Origin: Roseobacter ponti
GTDB taxonomy: Bacteria; Pseudomonadota; Alphaproteobacteria; Rhodobacterales; Rhodobacteraceae
Length of the DNA stretch: 64,000 nucleotides
Direction: 5' to 3'
Assembly: GCF_012932215.1 (NCBI RefSeq)
Contig: NZ_CP048788.1
Span: forward strand, 3,596,001-3,660,000
A program made the position numbers and the translations under genes. The notes beneath the pieces were generated by a model. That model worked only from the letters and a program-made list of their open reading frames with translations. It searched no databases and had not been told where the DNA came from. This document shows positions 45,518 through 53,763 of the stretch, in pieces (within the stretch, counting starts at the first letter, position 1; each line of letters opens with the position of its first letter).

Positions 45518-45943
45518 ATGGCCGCAACAGCCTTTGCCAACATGAATTTTAACCGCATCGCCTCTTGTCCTGTGATCGCGAATATGGAGTCGGGCACAGA
45601 TACCAGTCGTGGAAGTTCGCCGGAAATTATCAACGTGAGCGCGGACGCCATGACGCTGATTGACGCCGACAGCCCGCCTCGTGTTCCGGGCAAGGTGAAC
45701 ATCACCGACCCCGCGATGCCAGCCTTAAAGGGAACGGTGTCTCCGGACGATGAGCTGCCCGGCGTCAGAAAAGCCGAACCGGGCGATCTGAAATCCACAG
45801 GCGGCCATGTGCCGGACAAGGTCGAAGGCTTTGCAATTATGCTCTCGGGGACCGGCTTTGTCGTCACGGACAATGACGGTGTCGATGACCACTCAGGAAA
45901 AGCGATGTTCTTTTCTGTGGGCCAGATGCAGGATCCGTCCTGA
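45518..45943 (+). pseudogene. Internally deleted remnant of an esterase-like phytase (alkaline phosphatase) gene
   Basis: The frame reads AATAFANMNFNRIASCPVIAN, then DTSRGSSPEIINVSADAMTL and IDADSPP, which is how mature esterase-like phytase proteins of roseobacters begin, after a signal-peptide end. About 70 residues later comes VPDKVEGFAIMLSGTGFVV, then TDNDGVDDHSGKAMFFSVGQM, the extreme C-terminus of the same family. Full-length members have about 700 residues, so roughly 1.7 kb is missing inside. The signal peptide also lacks a proper start in frame, which suggests further damage upstream. That the two ends join is seen directly; the comparison with full-length proteins is from memory. 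A small functional protein is unlikely. Confidence 0.65.
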
Positions 45944-46024
45944 ACGGGATTTCCGGAGCCCTGTAGCAGTTTTTGCCCCCTGTGGCTTTAATCTCATCGT
46001 GCGCACCTTGCCCGGCTCCCGACG

Positions 46025-46052
46025 CAAAAAAGCCCGGCATTTCTGCCGGGCT
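46025..46052 (-). terminator. Rho-independent terminator of hsp20
   Basis: AGCCCGGCA and TGCCGGGCT form a nine-base-pair stem with a four-base loop. On the minus strand it is followed by six T (AAAAAA at 46026-46031 on the plus strand). It lies 27 bp beyond the hsp20 stop. Confidence 0.88.
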
Positions 46053-46078
46053 TTCGCATAAAGATCTGAACGTCAGGT

Positions 46079-46546
46079 TCAGTTCACAGCTTTGCTGTCA
46101 ACAACGTCCTTTTCGATCTGCCTGGCGGACGAAATGGACACCTGGCGCGGTTTCAGTGCCTCGGGCACTTCGCGGTGCAGCTCAATATGCAGCATGCCGT
46201 CCGCGTGGGTCGCGTCGTTGACGCGCACATGGTCCGCAAGGTGGAACCTGCGCTCAAAGGCGCGGGTCGCGATGCCACGGTGCAGATACGTCCGGTCCTC
46301 GTCCTCATCCGCTTTGCGCGCGGAGACGATCAGCGCGTTTTCACGCACTTCGACCGACAGATCGGCCTCGGAGAAACCGGCAACCGCAACGGAGATGCGG
46401 TAGGAATCATCATCCAGTTTTTCGATGTTATACGGGGGGTAGGAAGGCTGTGTGCCTTCGGTGGTCAGCACCCGGTCCATCAGGTCAGCAATCTGATCAA
46501 AGCCGACGGTGGCACGGTAAAGCGGTGCAAAGTCAAAAGTACGCAT
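46079..46546 (-). CDS. Small heat-shock protein (Hsp20/IbpA family)
   Basis: An ATP-independent holdase of 155 residues. The alpha-crystallin domain is seen from YRISVAVAGFSEADLSVEV to DGMLHIELHREVPEALKPR. The start MRTFDFAPLYRATVGFD is the class A (IbpA-type) N-terminus. Its leader carries a sigma-32-like promoter and a hairpin hiding the Shine-Dalgarno (see 46552-46684), so it is likely under both transcriptional and translational heat control. Confidence 0.95.
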   Translation of the reverse strand: MRTFDFAPLYRATVGFDQIADLMDRVLTTEGTQPSYPPYNIEKLDDDSYRISVAVAGFSEADLSVEVRENALIVSARKADEDEDRTYLHRGIATRAFERRFHLADHVRVNDATHADGMLHIELHREVPEALKPRQVSISSARQIEKDVVDSKAVN

Positions 46547-46551
46547 GGTTC

Positions 46552-46577
46552 ATCATCCTCTTTCATTGAGCGATAAT
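46552..46577 (-). promoter_or_regulatory. ROSE-type RNA thermometer hairpin over the hsp20 Shine-Dalgarno
   Basis: In the hsp20 leader, read on the minus strand, AUUAUCGCUC (46577-46568) pairs with GAGGAUGAU (46560-46552) over nine base pairs, with a single bulged G at 46571 and a seven-base loop. The left arm contains UCGCU, matching the conserved UYGCU anti-Shine-Dalgarno motif of ROSE elements, and it covers AGAGGA before the AUG at 46546. Two further GC-rich hairpins can form further upstream in the leader (around 46582-46647), as in known multi-hairpin ROSE leaders. Confidence 0.8.
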
Positions 46578-46655
46578 CGCCGGGCGCTCCGAAGGGGGAC
46601 GCGCCGCGGGGTTTCGATATGCCCGGGCCCTTAAAAAGGCACCCGGAACACCCTC

Positions 46656-46684
46656 AATGTGGGAAATGAACCGGCGCTTTCAAG
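46656..46684 (-). promoter_or_regulatory. Sigma-32 (RpoH)-like promoter of hsp20
   Basis: On the minus strand CTTGAAA (46684-46678) is followed after 14 bp by CCCACATT (46663-46656). Both match the heat-shock sigma consensus (CTTGAAA and CCCCATnT) with one deviation. The -35 overlaps the stop codon of the upstream protease gene at 46680-46682. Transcription would start near 46650, giving a leader of about 100 nt. Confidence 0.85.
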
Positions 46685-47522
46685 ACCCCCCGGGGCGGAC
46701 AAATTTCGCACCGTTGCGGCTCTCAGGTGATACACGCGTGCCCACGGTCACCCGCTTTACCGCAGCCGGCGGTCTGCTGGCATTTGCCCGCATCTGCCGT
46801 TTCAGATCCGCCACCACCTGGGGCAGAGACATTCCGTAGGCCACTTTGCGGCCGTCATAGACACCCATGCCCGAGATTACGGAGACGATCCGGCCGCGGC
46901 CGTTTTCGTGACTGAAGACCGGTGCGCCGGAAGAGCCGAAAGTGACGTTGCAGTCGAGCAGCAGCACACCCTGGCGCTGATCAGTCATCTGGCAGACCCG
47001 CTGGCGCGACGGCATTTCCGCACGGCCCCGGCCATAAGAGACCACACTCACCGGACCTGGTGAAAACGCGCGGCTTTCAACCAGAAACGGGTCAAGCTCA
47101 TGCGTGGGGATCGGGCTGTCAAGTCGCAGCAGGGCAACATCATAGCGGATATTATCGGCCGAGACGCCGGTACCGGGCGTGTAGCGCGGGTGCGCTTCGA
47201 TCTGTGAAATGGCCCGTTCCGCCGCAACTCTGCCGTTGCGCAACCCGGCGCGGAAAGTCAGATCTTCAGTCGCAAGAACCTCGCCTGTCCGCGGGGAAAA
47301 AACGCAATGCGCGGCGGTCAGGACAAAATCAGGCGCAATGAGCGTTGCCGTGCAAAAGCCCGTCTCATCGGCATCCAGACGGCCCACCGCCTGCCAGACC
47401 ATCGCGTCGTTTTCGCCTGCCAGCCCTTTGAGGCGCGATGTGGCTTCCTGCGCCGTCGCAACCGACGCACTCACAAGCGCGATAACAATCGCCGGCATTG
47501 ACAGTCCTGCACACCAGCGCAT
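46680..47522 (-). CDS. Trypsin-like serine protease (secreted), first of a tandem pair
   Basis: A 280-residue S1-family protease with a signal peptide ending ASVATAQ. Catalytic His is in LTAAHCVF, Asp in RYDVALLRL, and Ser in FGSSGAPVF. The C-terminal extension ends in ESRNGAKFVRPGGS. It has 4 bp between it and the paralogous gene at 47527, so the two form one operon, transcribed after its sibling. The ATG at 47522 is chosen because it gives a signal peptide directly. Its stop codon lies within the hsp20 promoter. Confidence 0.88.
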   Translation of the reverse strand: MRWCAGLSMPAIVIALVSASVATAQEATSRLKGLAGENDAMVWQAVGRLDADETGFCTATLIAPDFVLTAAHCVFSPRTGEVLATEDLTFRAGLRNGRVAAERAISQIEAHPRYTPGTGVSADNIRYDVALLRLDSPIPTHELDPFLVESRAFSPGPVSVVSYGRGRAEMPSRQRVCQMTDQRQGVLLLDCNVTFGSSGAPVFSHENGRGRIVSVISGMGVYDGRKVAYGMSLPQVVADLKRQMRANASRPPAAVKRVTVGTRVSPESRNGAKFVRPGGS

Positions 47523-47526
47523 CTGC

Positions 47527-48348
47527 TTACTCCTCGGGACGGATGAATTTGGCACCCGTTTCCTTGCGACCACCGCCAACGGCAATCCGCGCAGTGACAG
47601 CCTGGCCGGATACAAAAAGGCCACCGCCCGCGTCAAGCTCCTGGCGCAGAAAGGCCAGAGGCTCACTCAGGGACGTCCCAAGAGAAACATGTTCTCCGTT
47701 CATTTCCGCCTTCGCGGAAACCACCGAGACGATATGCGCCTTGCCATCGGCAAAGGTGAAAATCGGCGCACCCGAAGATCCGAAATCGACCGTGCAGGAG
47801 GTGACAAGCACCCCTTCCTGACGCGCAATCACGGTGCAGACTTCCTGCAGTGACGGCGCCTCTGACCGGTCGCGGGCATAGCTGACGACCCCGACGCGCT
47901 CTCCCTGACCGGGGCGGTCGGCTGTCTCGAAAGGTTCAATCGTGCCGTTCTGGATCGGACGGATCAGCTCCAGCAGTGCTATATCATTGCGCACGCGGTC
48001 CGATGAAACATTGCCGTCATAGACATAGTCGGGATGAACGACCGCGCGCCGCACCATCCGGTAGGCAGAGGCGCGCCCGTTGCGCCAGCCGGCGAGAAAT
48101 TCGACATCTTCATGGTTGATCCGCTCACCCGTCCGCTTGTCAAAAAGACAATGCGCCGCCGTGAGGACAAGATCGGGGCTGATCAGCGCGCCGGTGCAGA
48201 AGCCGGAACCGCCGATGTCCAGCCGGCCGACCGCCTCCCATGGATTGGCGTCTGTGCCTGCGTCCAGTCGTCTGAGACGTTCATCCTGCGCCACAGCGCC
48301 CGTTGTGATAATCGCTGCGAGGAGTGAAAAAATTAACCAGTTCCGCAC
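47527..48348 (-). CDS. Trypsin-like serine protease (secreted), second of a tandem pair
   Basis: A 273-residue S1-family protease with a signal peptide (IFSLLAAIITTGAVAQ). Catalytic residues: His in LTAAHCLF, Asp in VRNDIALLEL, Ser in FGSSGAPIF. The C-terminus ends KETGAKFIRPEE, matching the GAKFVRPGGS ending of the neighbour, so the pair arose by tandem duplication. It is the promoter-proximal gene. Cysteines around the active site (GFCTG, TAAHC) are as in trypsins. Substrates unknown. Confidence 0.88.
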   Translation of the reverse strand: MRNWLIFSLLAAIITTGAVAQDERLRRLDAGTDANPWEAVGRLDIGGSGFCTGALISPDLVLTAAHCLFDKRTGERINHEDVEFLAGWRNGRASAYRMVRRAVVHPDYVYDGNVSSDRVRNDIALLELIRPIQNGTIEPFETADRPGQGERVGVVSYARDRSEAPSLQEVCTVIARQEGVLVTSCTVDFGSSGAPIFTFADGKAHIVSVVSAKAEMNGEHVSLGTSLSEPLAFLRQELDAGGGLFVSGQAVTARIAVGGGRKETGAKFIRPEE

Positions 48349-48402
48349 GTGTACTTTCCCTCTTACTGAGGCAGAGGTGTACCGGTGATCTGCGGCAGAA
48401 AT

Positions 48403-48428
48403 AGGGCCAATGCAGTCAGATTGGCCCT
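48403..48428 (-). terminator. Terminator hairpin after glcF
   Basis: AGGGCCAA and TTGGCCCT form an eight-base-pair stem around a ten-base loop. On the minus strand TATTTCTG follows, so the T-run is imperfect. It lies 28 bp beyond the glcF stop. Confidence 0.6.
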
Positions 48429-48456
48429 TATTTATAAACGGATCGTCGCGATCTGG

Positions 48457-49779
48457 TTAACGAAGACGCGGAATTTCAGACCCAGGGTTGAAATCTGCGT
48501 CAAGTGCCGGTGGTTTCGGTCCGCCGGTCGCCCAGTCGAGCAGTTCGACGGTATGCACGATGGGAATCTGCGTGCCCGATCCGATCTGCATCATACAGCC
48601 GATGTTGCCGGCGGCGATAATGTCGGGCTTTTTCGCCTCCAGCGTCCGGACCTTGCGCGCTTTGAGCTGTTTTGAGATTTCGGGCTGCATCAGGTTGTAG
48701 GTCCCGGCGGAGCCACAGCACAGGTGCGGGTCCGCGGGTTCCACGATGCTGAAGCCCGCGCGGCGCAGCAGATCCTTGGGGAAGGTTTTGATCTTCTGCC
48801 CGTGCTGCAGCGAACAGGCGGCGTGATAGGCGACCACAAGCTCTTTGTCCTGCCCTTCCGGCAGGTCTAGCGTCATCAGCAGCTCAGAGACGTCCATGGC
48901 AATACCTGAGACCCGGGCCGCATCTTCCGCCAGCGCGTCATTGCGGAACATATGACCATAATCTTTCACCGTTGTGCCACAGCCCGAAGTGTTGATCACA
49001 ATTGCATCGAGCCCGTCGCCATCCATCTCGCGCGCCCAGGCCCGGATGTTTTTTGCCGCCGTCGCGTGGCTTTCGTCAGATTTGCCCATGTGATGGGTCA
49101 GCGCACCGCAACAGCCCGCCCCCTCGGCCACCACAACTTCACAGCCCAGACGGGTCAGCAGACGGATCGTGGCATCGTTGATGTCGGTGTTCAGCGCTTT
49201 CTGCGCACAGCCGGTCATCAGCGCCACACGTTTTTTCCTGGGTGCAACGGGTGCAAAAGTCTGCGGATCGTCATTGCGGCTGACCGGCGGGATGGTTTTC
49301 GGCGCCATCTCCAGCATCGCGCGCAGCCGCGCATCGGGCATAAGTCCTGCAAACGGCCGGCCGATTTTCGCGCCCAGCAGGGCCACGCGAAAGCGCATCG
49401 GATAGGGCAGAATGCGCGCCAGCACCCAGCGCAGCGCCCGATCACTGAAAGGCCGCTTATACCGTTGCTCGATATATTCCCGTGCGTGATCAACAAGATG
49501 CATGTAGTGCACGCCTGACGGACAGGTGGTCATACACGCCAGACAGCTGAGGCAACGGTCAATGTGTTTGACGGTCTTTGCGTCCGGGTCTCGGTCGTTT
49601 TCCAGCATATCCTTGATCAGGTAAATACGGCCGCGCGGGCTGTCGAGTTCATCACCCAGCACCTGATAGGTCGGGCAGGTCGCGGTGCAGAATCCGCAGT
49701 GCACACAGGTCCGCAGGATCTGGTTACTGCGTTCGGTCGCCGGGTCTTTGAGCTGTTCAGAGGTAAAACTCGTCTGCAT
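48457..49779 (-). CDS. glcF: Glycolate oxidase iron-sulfur subunit
   Basis: A 440-residue electron-transfer subunit of the membrane-associated glycolate oxidase GlcDEF, which converts glycolate to glyoxylate. Two [4Fe-4S] motifs are visible, each C-x2-C-x2-C-x3-C-P: CVHCGFCTATCP and CLSCLACMTTCP. Two CCG domains follow (GAGCCGALTHHMG, LCCGSAGTYN). The stop of glcE and the ATG of glcF overlap as TAATG, so the genes are translationally coupled. Confidence 0.95.
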   Translation of the reverse strand: MQTSFTSEQLKDPATERSNQILRTCVHCGFCTATCPTYQVLGDELDSPRGRIYLIKDMLENDRDPDAKTVKHIDRCLSCLACMTTCPSGVHYMHLVDHAREYIEQRYKRPFSDRALRWVLARILPYPMRFRVALLGAKIGRPFAGLMPDARLRAMLEMAPKTIPPVSRNDDPQTFAPVAPRKKRVALMTGCAQKALNTDINDATIRLLTRLGCEVVVAEGAGCCGALTHHMGKSDESHATAAKNIRAWAREMDGDGLDAIVINTSGCGTTVKDYGHMFRNDALAEDAARVSGIAMDVSELLMTLDLPEGQDKELVVAYHAACSLQHGQKIKTFPKDLLRRAGFSIVEPADPHLCCGSAGTYNLMQPEISKQLKARKVRTLEAKKPDIIAAGNIGCMMQIGSGTQIPIVHTVELLDWATGGPKPPALDADFNPGSEIPRLR

Positions 49780-50924
49780 TATACCACCTCACGGGCTGTG
49801 ACCGGGCCCATCAGGCCGGGGTTCAGAATACCGCGCGGGTCAAACCGCGCCCGGAGCCCCGCACTCAGCCGCGCCACTCCGGCGGCCTCGGGATGAAAGG
49901 CCCCCAGGGCGGCGCGCGTGCCGGCCCCGGCCCTTACAAGGGTCGCGTGACCATCAAAGCGGCCAAGGTTTTCACGCAGATCCGTGCCTGCGGCCATCCG
50001 CATCCAGATCAGCCCGCCCGCCCAGTCGAAGTAATGGCTTTGCGCCCCGGCCCGGGCCACAAGCCCCGGCGCATCGGAGGGTTTGCAGGACACGCGCCAG
50101 ACATCGCCCGCCACATTACTGAGTGGCCCCGCATCGCGGGCCCTCTCCCAGAGCGCGTCGGATGTCTCCGCCGGAAGCAACGCGATTTCCGCGCCCCGGT
50201 CTGCAAACAGTTCTTTCAGCCGGCCCATGCGGTAGGCCACGGACTGCTCAAACCCTTCGATCCGCAGGGCCGTTACCGTCTCGTCACCGTGCACCTTTGC
50301 CCCATGTACGGCTCCGGTGATCTCATAAGGGGAGCCCATTGCCAGCGACATAACGTCGACAGCATCAGCGTCAGACAGACCCTGCAGCACCAGCGTGCCG
50401 CTTGTTTCCGGCACTGGCAGGACCTTGAGCGCCACCTCGCTCAGCACGCCCAAAGTGCCACAGGCACCGCACATCAGTTTGACCAGATCATAGCCGGTGA
50501 CGTTCTTCATCACCCGGCCGCCGTTTTTCACGATATTGCCCGCTCCGTCGACAAACCGCACGCCGAGCGCATAGTCACGCGCCGCACCGCCCTGTATGCG
50601 CCGTGGTCCGCTGACATTGGCGGCGATCACACCGCCCAGCGTCGGCGCTCCGGTGGTGCCGAGAAGCGGGCGGTGGTCCATCGGTTCAAAGGCCAGCCGC
50701 TGGTTTTCAGCCGCCAGAGCGTCATGAACTTCTGCAAGCGGCGTACCCGCCCCCGCAACGATCGTCAGCGCTCCGGGTTCATAAAGCGAAATGCCCGACA
50801 GCGCACCCGTCTCAAGTGTCTCACCGTCACCGGTCATGCCCCGTGTGCCGCCACCGGTGATCGTCAGGGGGCCGTTTGCCGACCGTATCATTTCGGCCAG
50901 GGCCGCTTCGTTTTCGGGTTTCAT
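49779..50924 (-). CDS. glcE: Glycolate oxidase FAD-binding subunit
   Basis: A 381-residue FAD-binding type-4 subunit of GlcDEF. It shows TGGGTRGMTGDG and GTTGAPTLGGVIAANVSGP with the flavin phosphate site, and KNGGRVMKNVTGYDLVKLMCG. It overlaps glcF by one base. The gene lies 57 bp after glcD. Confidence 0.95.
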   Translation of the reverse strand: MKPENEAALAEMIRSANGPLTITGGGTRGMTGDGETLETGALSGISLYEPGALTIVAGAGTPLAEVHDALAAENQRLAFEPMDHRPLLGTTGAPTLGGVIAANVSGPRRIQGGAARDYALGVRFVDGAGNIVKNGGRVMKNVTGYDLVKLMCGACGTLGVLSEVALKVLPVPETSGTLVLQGLSDADAVDVMSLAMGSPYEITGAVHGAKVHGDETVTALRIEGFEQSVAYRMGRLKELFADRGAEIALLPAETSDALWERARDAGPLSNVAGDVWRVSCKPSDAPGLVARAGAQSHYFDWAGGLIWMRMAAGTDLRENLGRFDGHATLVRAGAGTRAALGAFHPEAAGVARLSAGLRARFDPRGILNPGLMGPVTAREVV

Positions 50925-50981
50925 AATTCTTCTGGCTCCAAATGCTGCGGTCGCGCGTGCGGTGCTGTGGGGACGCCGCCC

Positions 50982-52433
50982 CTATTCAGCAGCGACCGGC
51001 GTCACACCGCGCCGCGCGTCCGAGACGGACAGCGGGAAGACCTTGGCCGGGTTCAGCAGCCATTGCGGATCGAACACATCCTTGACGGCCATCTGCGCCT
51101 CAAGATCCGCAGGCTCATACTGATATGTCATCAGATCGCGCTTTTCGATGCCCACGCCATGCTCTCCTGTCAGGCAGCCCCCCGCTTCCACGCAGAGCTT
51201 CAGAATTTCCGCGCCGAAAGCTTCGCACAGCTCAAGATCACCAGGTTTGTTGGCGTCAAAGAGGATCAGCGGATGCATGTTACCGTCGCCCGCATGGAAT
51301 ACATTGCCGACCTTCAGGCCGAACTCATCGGACATCTCGCCAATCCGCTTGAGGACAAAGGGCAGCGAGCTTACGGGGATCGTCCCGTCAAGGCACATGT
51401 AATCGTTGATCTGGCCCATCGCACCGAAGGCGGATTTACGTCCCAGCCAGATCCGGGCGCTTTCATCTGCGGATTTGCTTTCGCGCAGCTCAACCGGGTT
51501 GTGCCGCCGGGCAATCTCCATGATCAGCGACAACTGGTGGTCGATCTCGGCTTCGGAGCCTTCGACTTCGACGATCAGCAACGCCTCGCACATCGGATAG
51601 CCTGCGTGGGCAAAGGCTTCTGTGGCCTCGATGCAGGGGCGGTCCATAAACTCGATCGCAACCGGCAGGACGCCGGCCTTGATGATGTCGCTGACGCAGG
51701 CACCGGCGACCTCGTTGTCGTCAAAACCCATCAGCACCGGGCGCGCGCCCTCGGGCTTGGGCAGGATGCGCAGGGTTGCTTCGGTTACCACCCCAAGCTG
51801 CCCTTCCGAGCCACAGACGAGCCCCAGAAGATCGAGACCACCGCTGTCCATGTGGGCGCCGCCGATCTCGATAACCTCTCCGGTCATGGCAACCATGGTC
51901 ACGCCCATCAGGTTGTTGGTGGTCACACCGTATTTCAGGCAATGCGCCCCGCCGGAATTCATCGCAATGTTTCCGGCAATGGCACAGGCAAGCTGGCTGG
52001 ACGGGTCGGGAGCATAGAAAAAACCGTTTTCCTCAACCGCGCCCGTTACGCTCAGATTGGTGCGCCCGGTCTGTACCCGGATGATCCGGTTGGCGTAATC
52101 GGTCTCAAGCACATCGTTCATGCGCGCCACGCCCAGGATCACGCAATCCGCTGTTGGCAAAGCGCCCCCCGCCAGCGAGGTTCCCGATCCGCGCGGCACC
52201 ACAGGCACCCCCTCTTCGTGACAGATCCTGAGCACGTCGGACACCTCGCCGGTGCTTGCCGGCAGCACCACAAGCATCGGCGGGCATTTATAGGCTGTCA
52301 GCGCATCGCACTCATAGGCGCGGGTCTCCGCTTCGTCAGAAATCACCGCGTCGGCGGGAAGAACAGCGGACAACCGTTCCTGCACACGCGATTTGCGCGC
52401 CAGCACGGCCGGGTCGGGAATCGGCATTTCCAT
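50982..52433 (-). CDS. glcD: Glycolate oxidase FAD-linked subunit
   Basis: A 483-residue catalytic flavoprotein subunit of GlcDEF. PRGSGTSLAGGALP is the FAD phosphate loop; NVFHAGDGNMHPLILFD and GEHGVGIEKRDLM are family landmarks. A perfect GGAGG lies eight bases before the ATG at 52433, which is preferred to an earlier in-frame start. It heads the glcDEF operon and faces the DUF599 gene across a region with inverted repeats. Confidence 0.95.
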   Translation of the reverse strand: MEMPIPDPAVLARKSRVQERLSAVLPADAVISDEAETRAYECDALTAYKCPPMLVVLPASTGEVSDVLRICHEEGVPVVPRGSGTSLAGGALPTADCVILGVARMNDVLETDYANRIIRVQTGRTNLSVTGAVEENGFFYAPDPSSQLACAIAGNIAMNSGGAHCLKYGVTTNNLMGVTMVAMTGEVIEIGGAHMDSGGLDLLGLVCGSEGQLGVVTEATLRILPKPEGARPVLMGFDDNEVAGACVSDIIKAGVLPVAIEFMDRPCIEATEAFAHAGYPMCEALLIVEVEGSEAEIDHQLSLIMEIARRHNPVELRESKSADESARIWLGRKSAFGAMGQINDYMCLDGTIPVSSLPFVLKRIGEMSDEFGLKVGNVFHAGDGNMHPLILFDANKPGDLELCEAFGAEILKLCVEAGGCLTGEHGVGIEKRDLMTYQYEPADLEAQMAVKDVFDPQWLLNPAKVFPLSVSDARRGVTPVAAE

Positions 52434-52447
52434 GGAACATCCTCCGT

Positions 52448-52481
52448 TTGGTAAACTAATATTACCAATTTCACCCATTGG
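52448..52481. promoter_or_regulatory. Inverted-repeat operator region between glcD and the DUF599 gene
   Basis: TTGGTAA (52448-52454) and TTACCAA (52462-52468) form a perfect 7-7-7 inverted repeat. CCAAT (52465-52469) and ATTGG (52477-52481) form another, also separated by seven bases. The half-sites resemble those of GntR/FadR-type regulators (TGGT...ACCA). The region overlaps the glcD leader, so a repressor here could control the glycolate operon, as GlcC does for glc in E. coli. No regulator gene lies in the window. Confidence 0.65.
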
Positions 52482-52503
52482 CAAGATTTATCGGACCTGC
52501 CAA

Positions 52504-53205
52504 ATGCTGATTATGGATATACTAAGCCGTCTCACCTTCTTTACCACGCTCGATTACGTCGCTCTTGGATTTCTCATCCTGTGCTGGCTGGCTATCGGAT
52601 GGCGCATTGAACACCCGGGCAAAAAACATCTGTCCACCTCAATGATCATGGCCGGTTACCGCCGCGAGTGGATGAAGCAGATGGTCACGCGTGAACCGCG
52701 CATCTTTGACGCCCAGGTGCTGGCCAGCCTGCGTCAGGGCACGGCGTTTTTCGCCTCGACCTCGGTCATCGCTATTGGCGGCACGCTGGCGCTGATCGGG
52801 AATGCGGATCAGGCCAGCGGCGTGGCGCAGGACATCACCTTTATCAATCACCCGGCCATCGTCTGGGAGCTGAAGCTTCTGGTGGTCACTTTTCTGCTCA
52901 CCAATGCCTTCCTTAAATTTGTCTGGTCCAACCGGCTTTTCGGCTATTGTTCGGTCCTGATCGCCTCTGTGCCGAACGATCCCGAAGACCCCGGTGCCTA
53001 CCCCCGGGCTGCACAGGCCGCCGAGATCAACATCACCGTCGCACGCAGTTTCAACCGGGGGCTGAGATCGATTTATTTCGCACTTGCCTGCCTTGCCTGG
53101 CTGGCAGGGGCCGTGCCACTCATCCTGGCAACCATTGTGACCGTCATTGTCATATGGCGCAGGGAATTTGCCTCCGCCTCTCGCAAAGTTCTGTTAAACG
53201 CTTAA
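52504..53205 (+). CDS. DUF599 family membrane protein
   Basis: A 233-residue protein with about four transmembrane helices: residues 15-30 (YVALGFLILCWLAIGW), AFFASTSVIAIGGTLALIG, ELKLLVVTFLLTNAFL and ACLAWLAGAVPLILATIVTV. The family has no known function. The ATG at 52504 (MLIMDILSR) is used; MDILSR at 52513 is also possible. It is divergent from glcD and may share its control region. Confidence 0.85.
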   Translation: MLIMDILSRLTFFTTLDYVALGFLILCWLAIGWRIEHPGKKHLSTSMIMAGYRREWMKQMVTREPRIFDAQVLASLRQGTAFFASTSVIAIGGTLALIGNADQASGVAQDITFINHPAIVWELKLLVVTFLLTNAFLKFVWSNRLFGYCSVLIASVPNDPEDPGAYPRAAQAAEINITVARSFNRGLRSIYFALACLAWLAGAVPLILATIVTVIVIWRREFASASRKVLLNA

Positions 53206-53241
53206 GTTACCTTCAGCCTGTTCTTTGCTTACGAGTCTCAC

Positions 53242-53595
53242 ATGAAACGTTTTATTACTGCCCTGATCATCATGACCGCCCTGCCTGTGCTGGCCGCGGA
53301 ACCCCGCATCGAGAACGTGACCGTAAAGCAGACCGGCGACACCTGGCGCTTTGACGTGACGATCACCCATCCCGATACCGGCTGGGATCACTACGCCGAC
53401 GGCTGGCGGGTGCTCGATATGCAGGGCAACGAACTGGGCACGCGGGTGCTGTCACATCCGCACGTCAACGAGCAGCCCTTTACCCGCTCCCTCTCGGGTG
53501 TCCGGGTGCCGGAAGGTGCAACTCAGGTGCAGATTCAGGCACGCGACCTGCCGGGTGGCTGGAACAAGGGCACCGTGATTATCGATCTGCCCTGA
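53242..53595 (+). CDS. Small secreted protein (117 aa)
   Basis: A 117-residue protein with a signal peptide (ITALIIMTALPVLAAE) and one immunoglobulin-like beta domain: RFDVTITHPDTGWDHYADG, LGTRVLSHPHVNEQPFTRSL and VRVPEGATQVQIQARD. I do not know its function. It recurs as a short secreted protein in marine bacteria and resembles unnamed beta-sandwich domains. The DUF599 gene precedes it by 36 bp. Confidence 0.75.
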   Translation: MKRFITALIIMTALPVLAAEPRIENVTVKQTGDTWRFDVTITHPDTGWDHYADGWRVLDMQGNELGTRVLSHPHVNEQPFTRSLSGVRVPEGATQVQIQARDLPGGWNKGTVIIDLP

Positions 53596-53763
53596 ACCTG
53601 CGCAGCAGGGTAAATGGCCCTGCGATGTGTCACGCAACACTATCAGCGCGCGGTAAAGCGCCTGTCACGCGCATTTCAACCCAAAGATGATACGCTTGCC
53701 TCAAATTAGGCACAATCTTAATGTTTATCGCCTATTGTTTACAAAACTGAGCGAGTCCGCCTG

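Noticed and set aside
45457-45873. 138-codon frame on the minus strand
   Set aside because: It is antisense to the phytase remnant, whose plus-strand reading matches family motifs at both ends.
49893-52454. Very long open frame on the plus strand (853 codons) across glcDEF
   Set aside because: It is the antisense shadow of glcE and glcD. High GC and strong codon bias keep the opposite frame open; composition (many His, Arg, Gln) is unlike a real protein.
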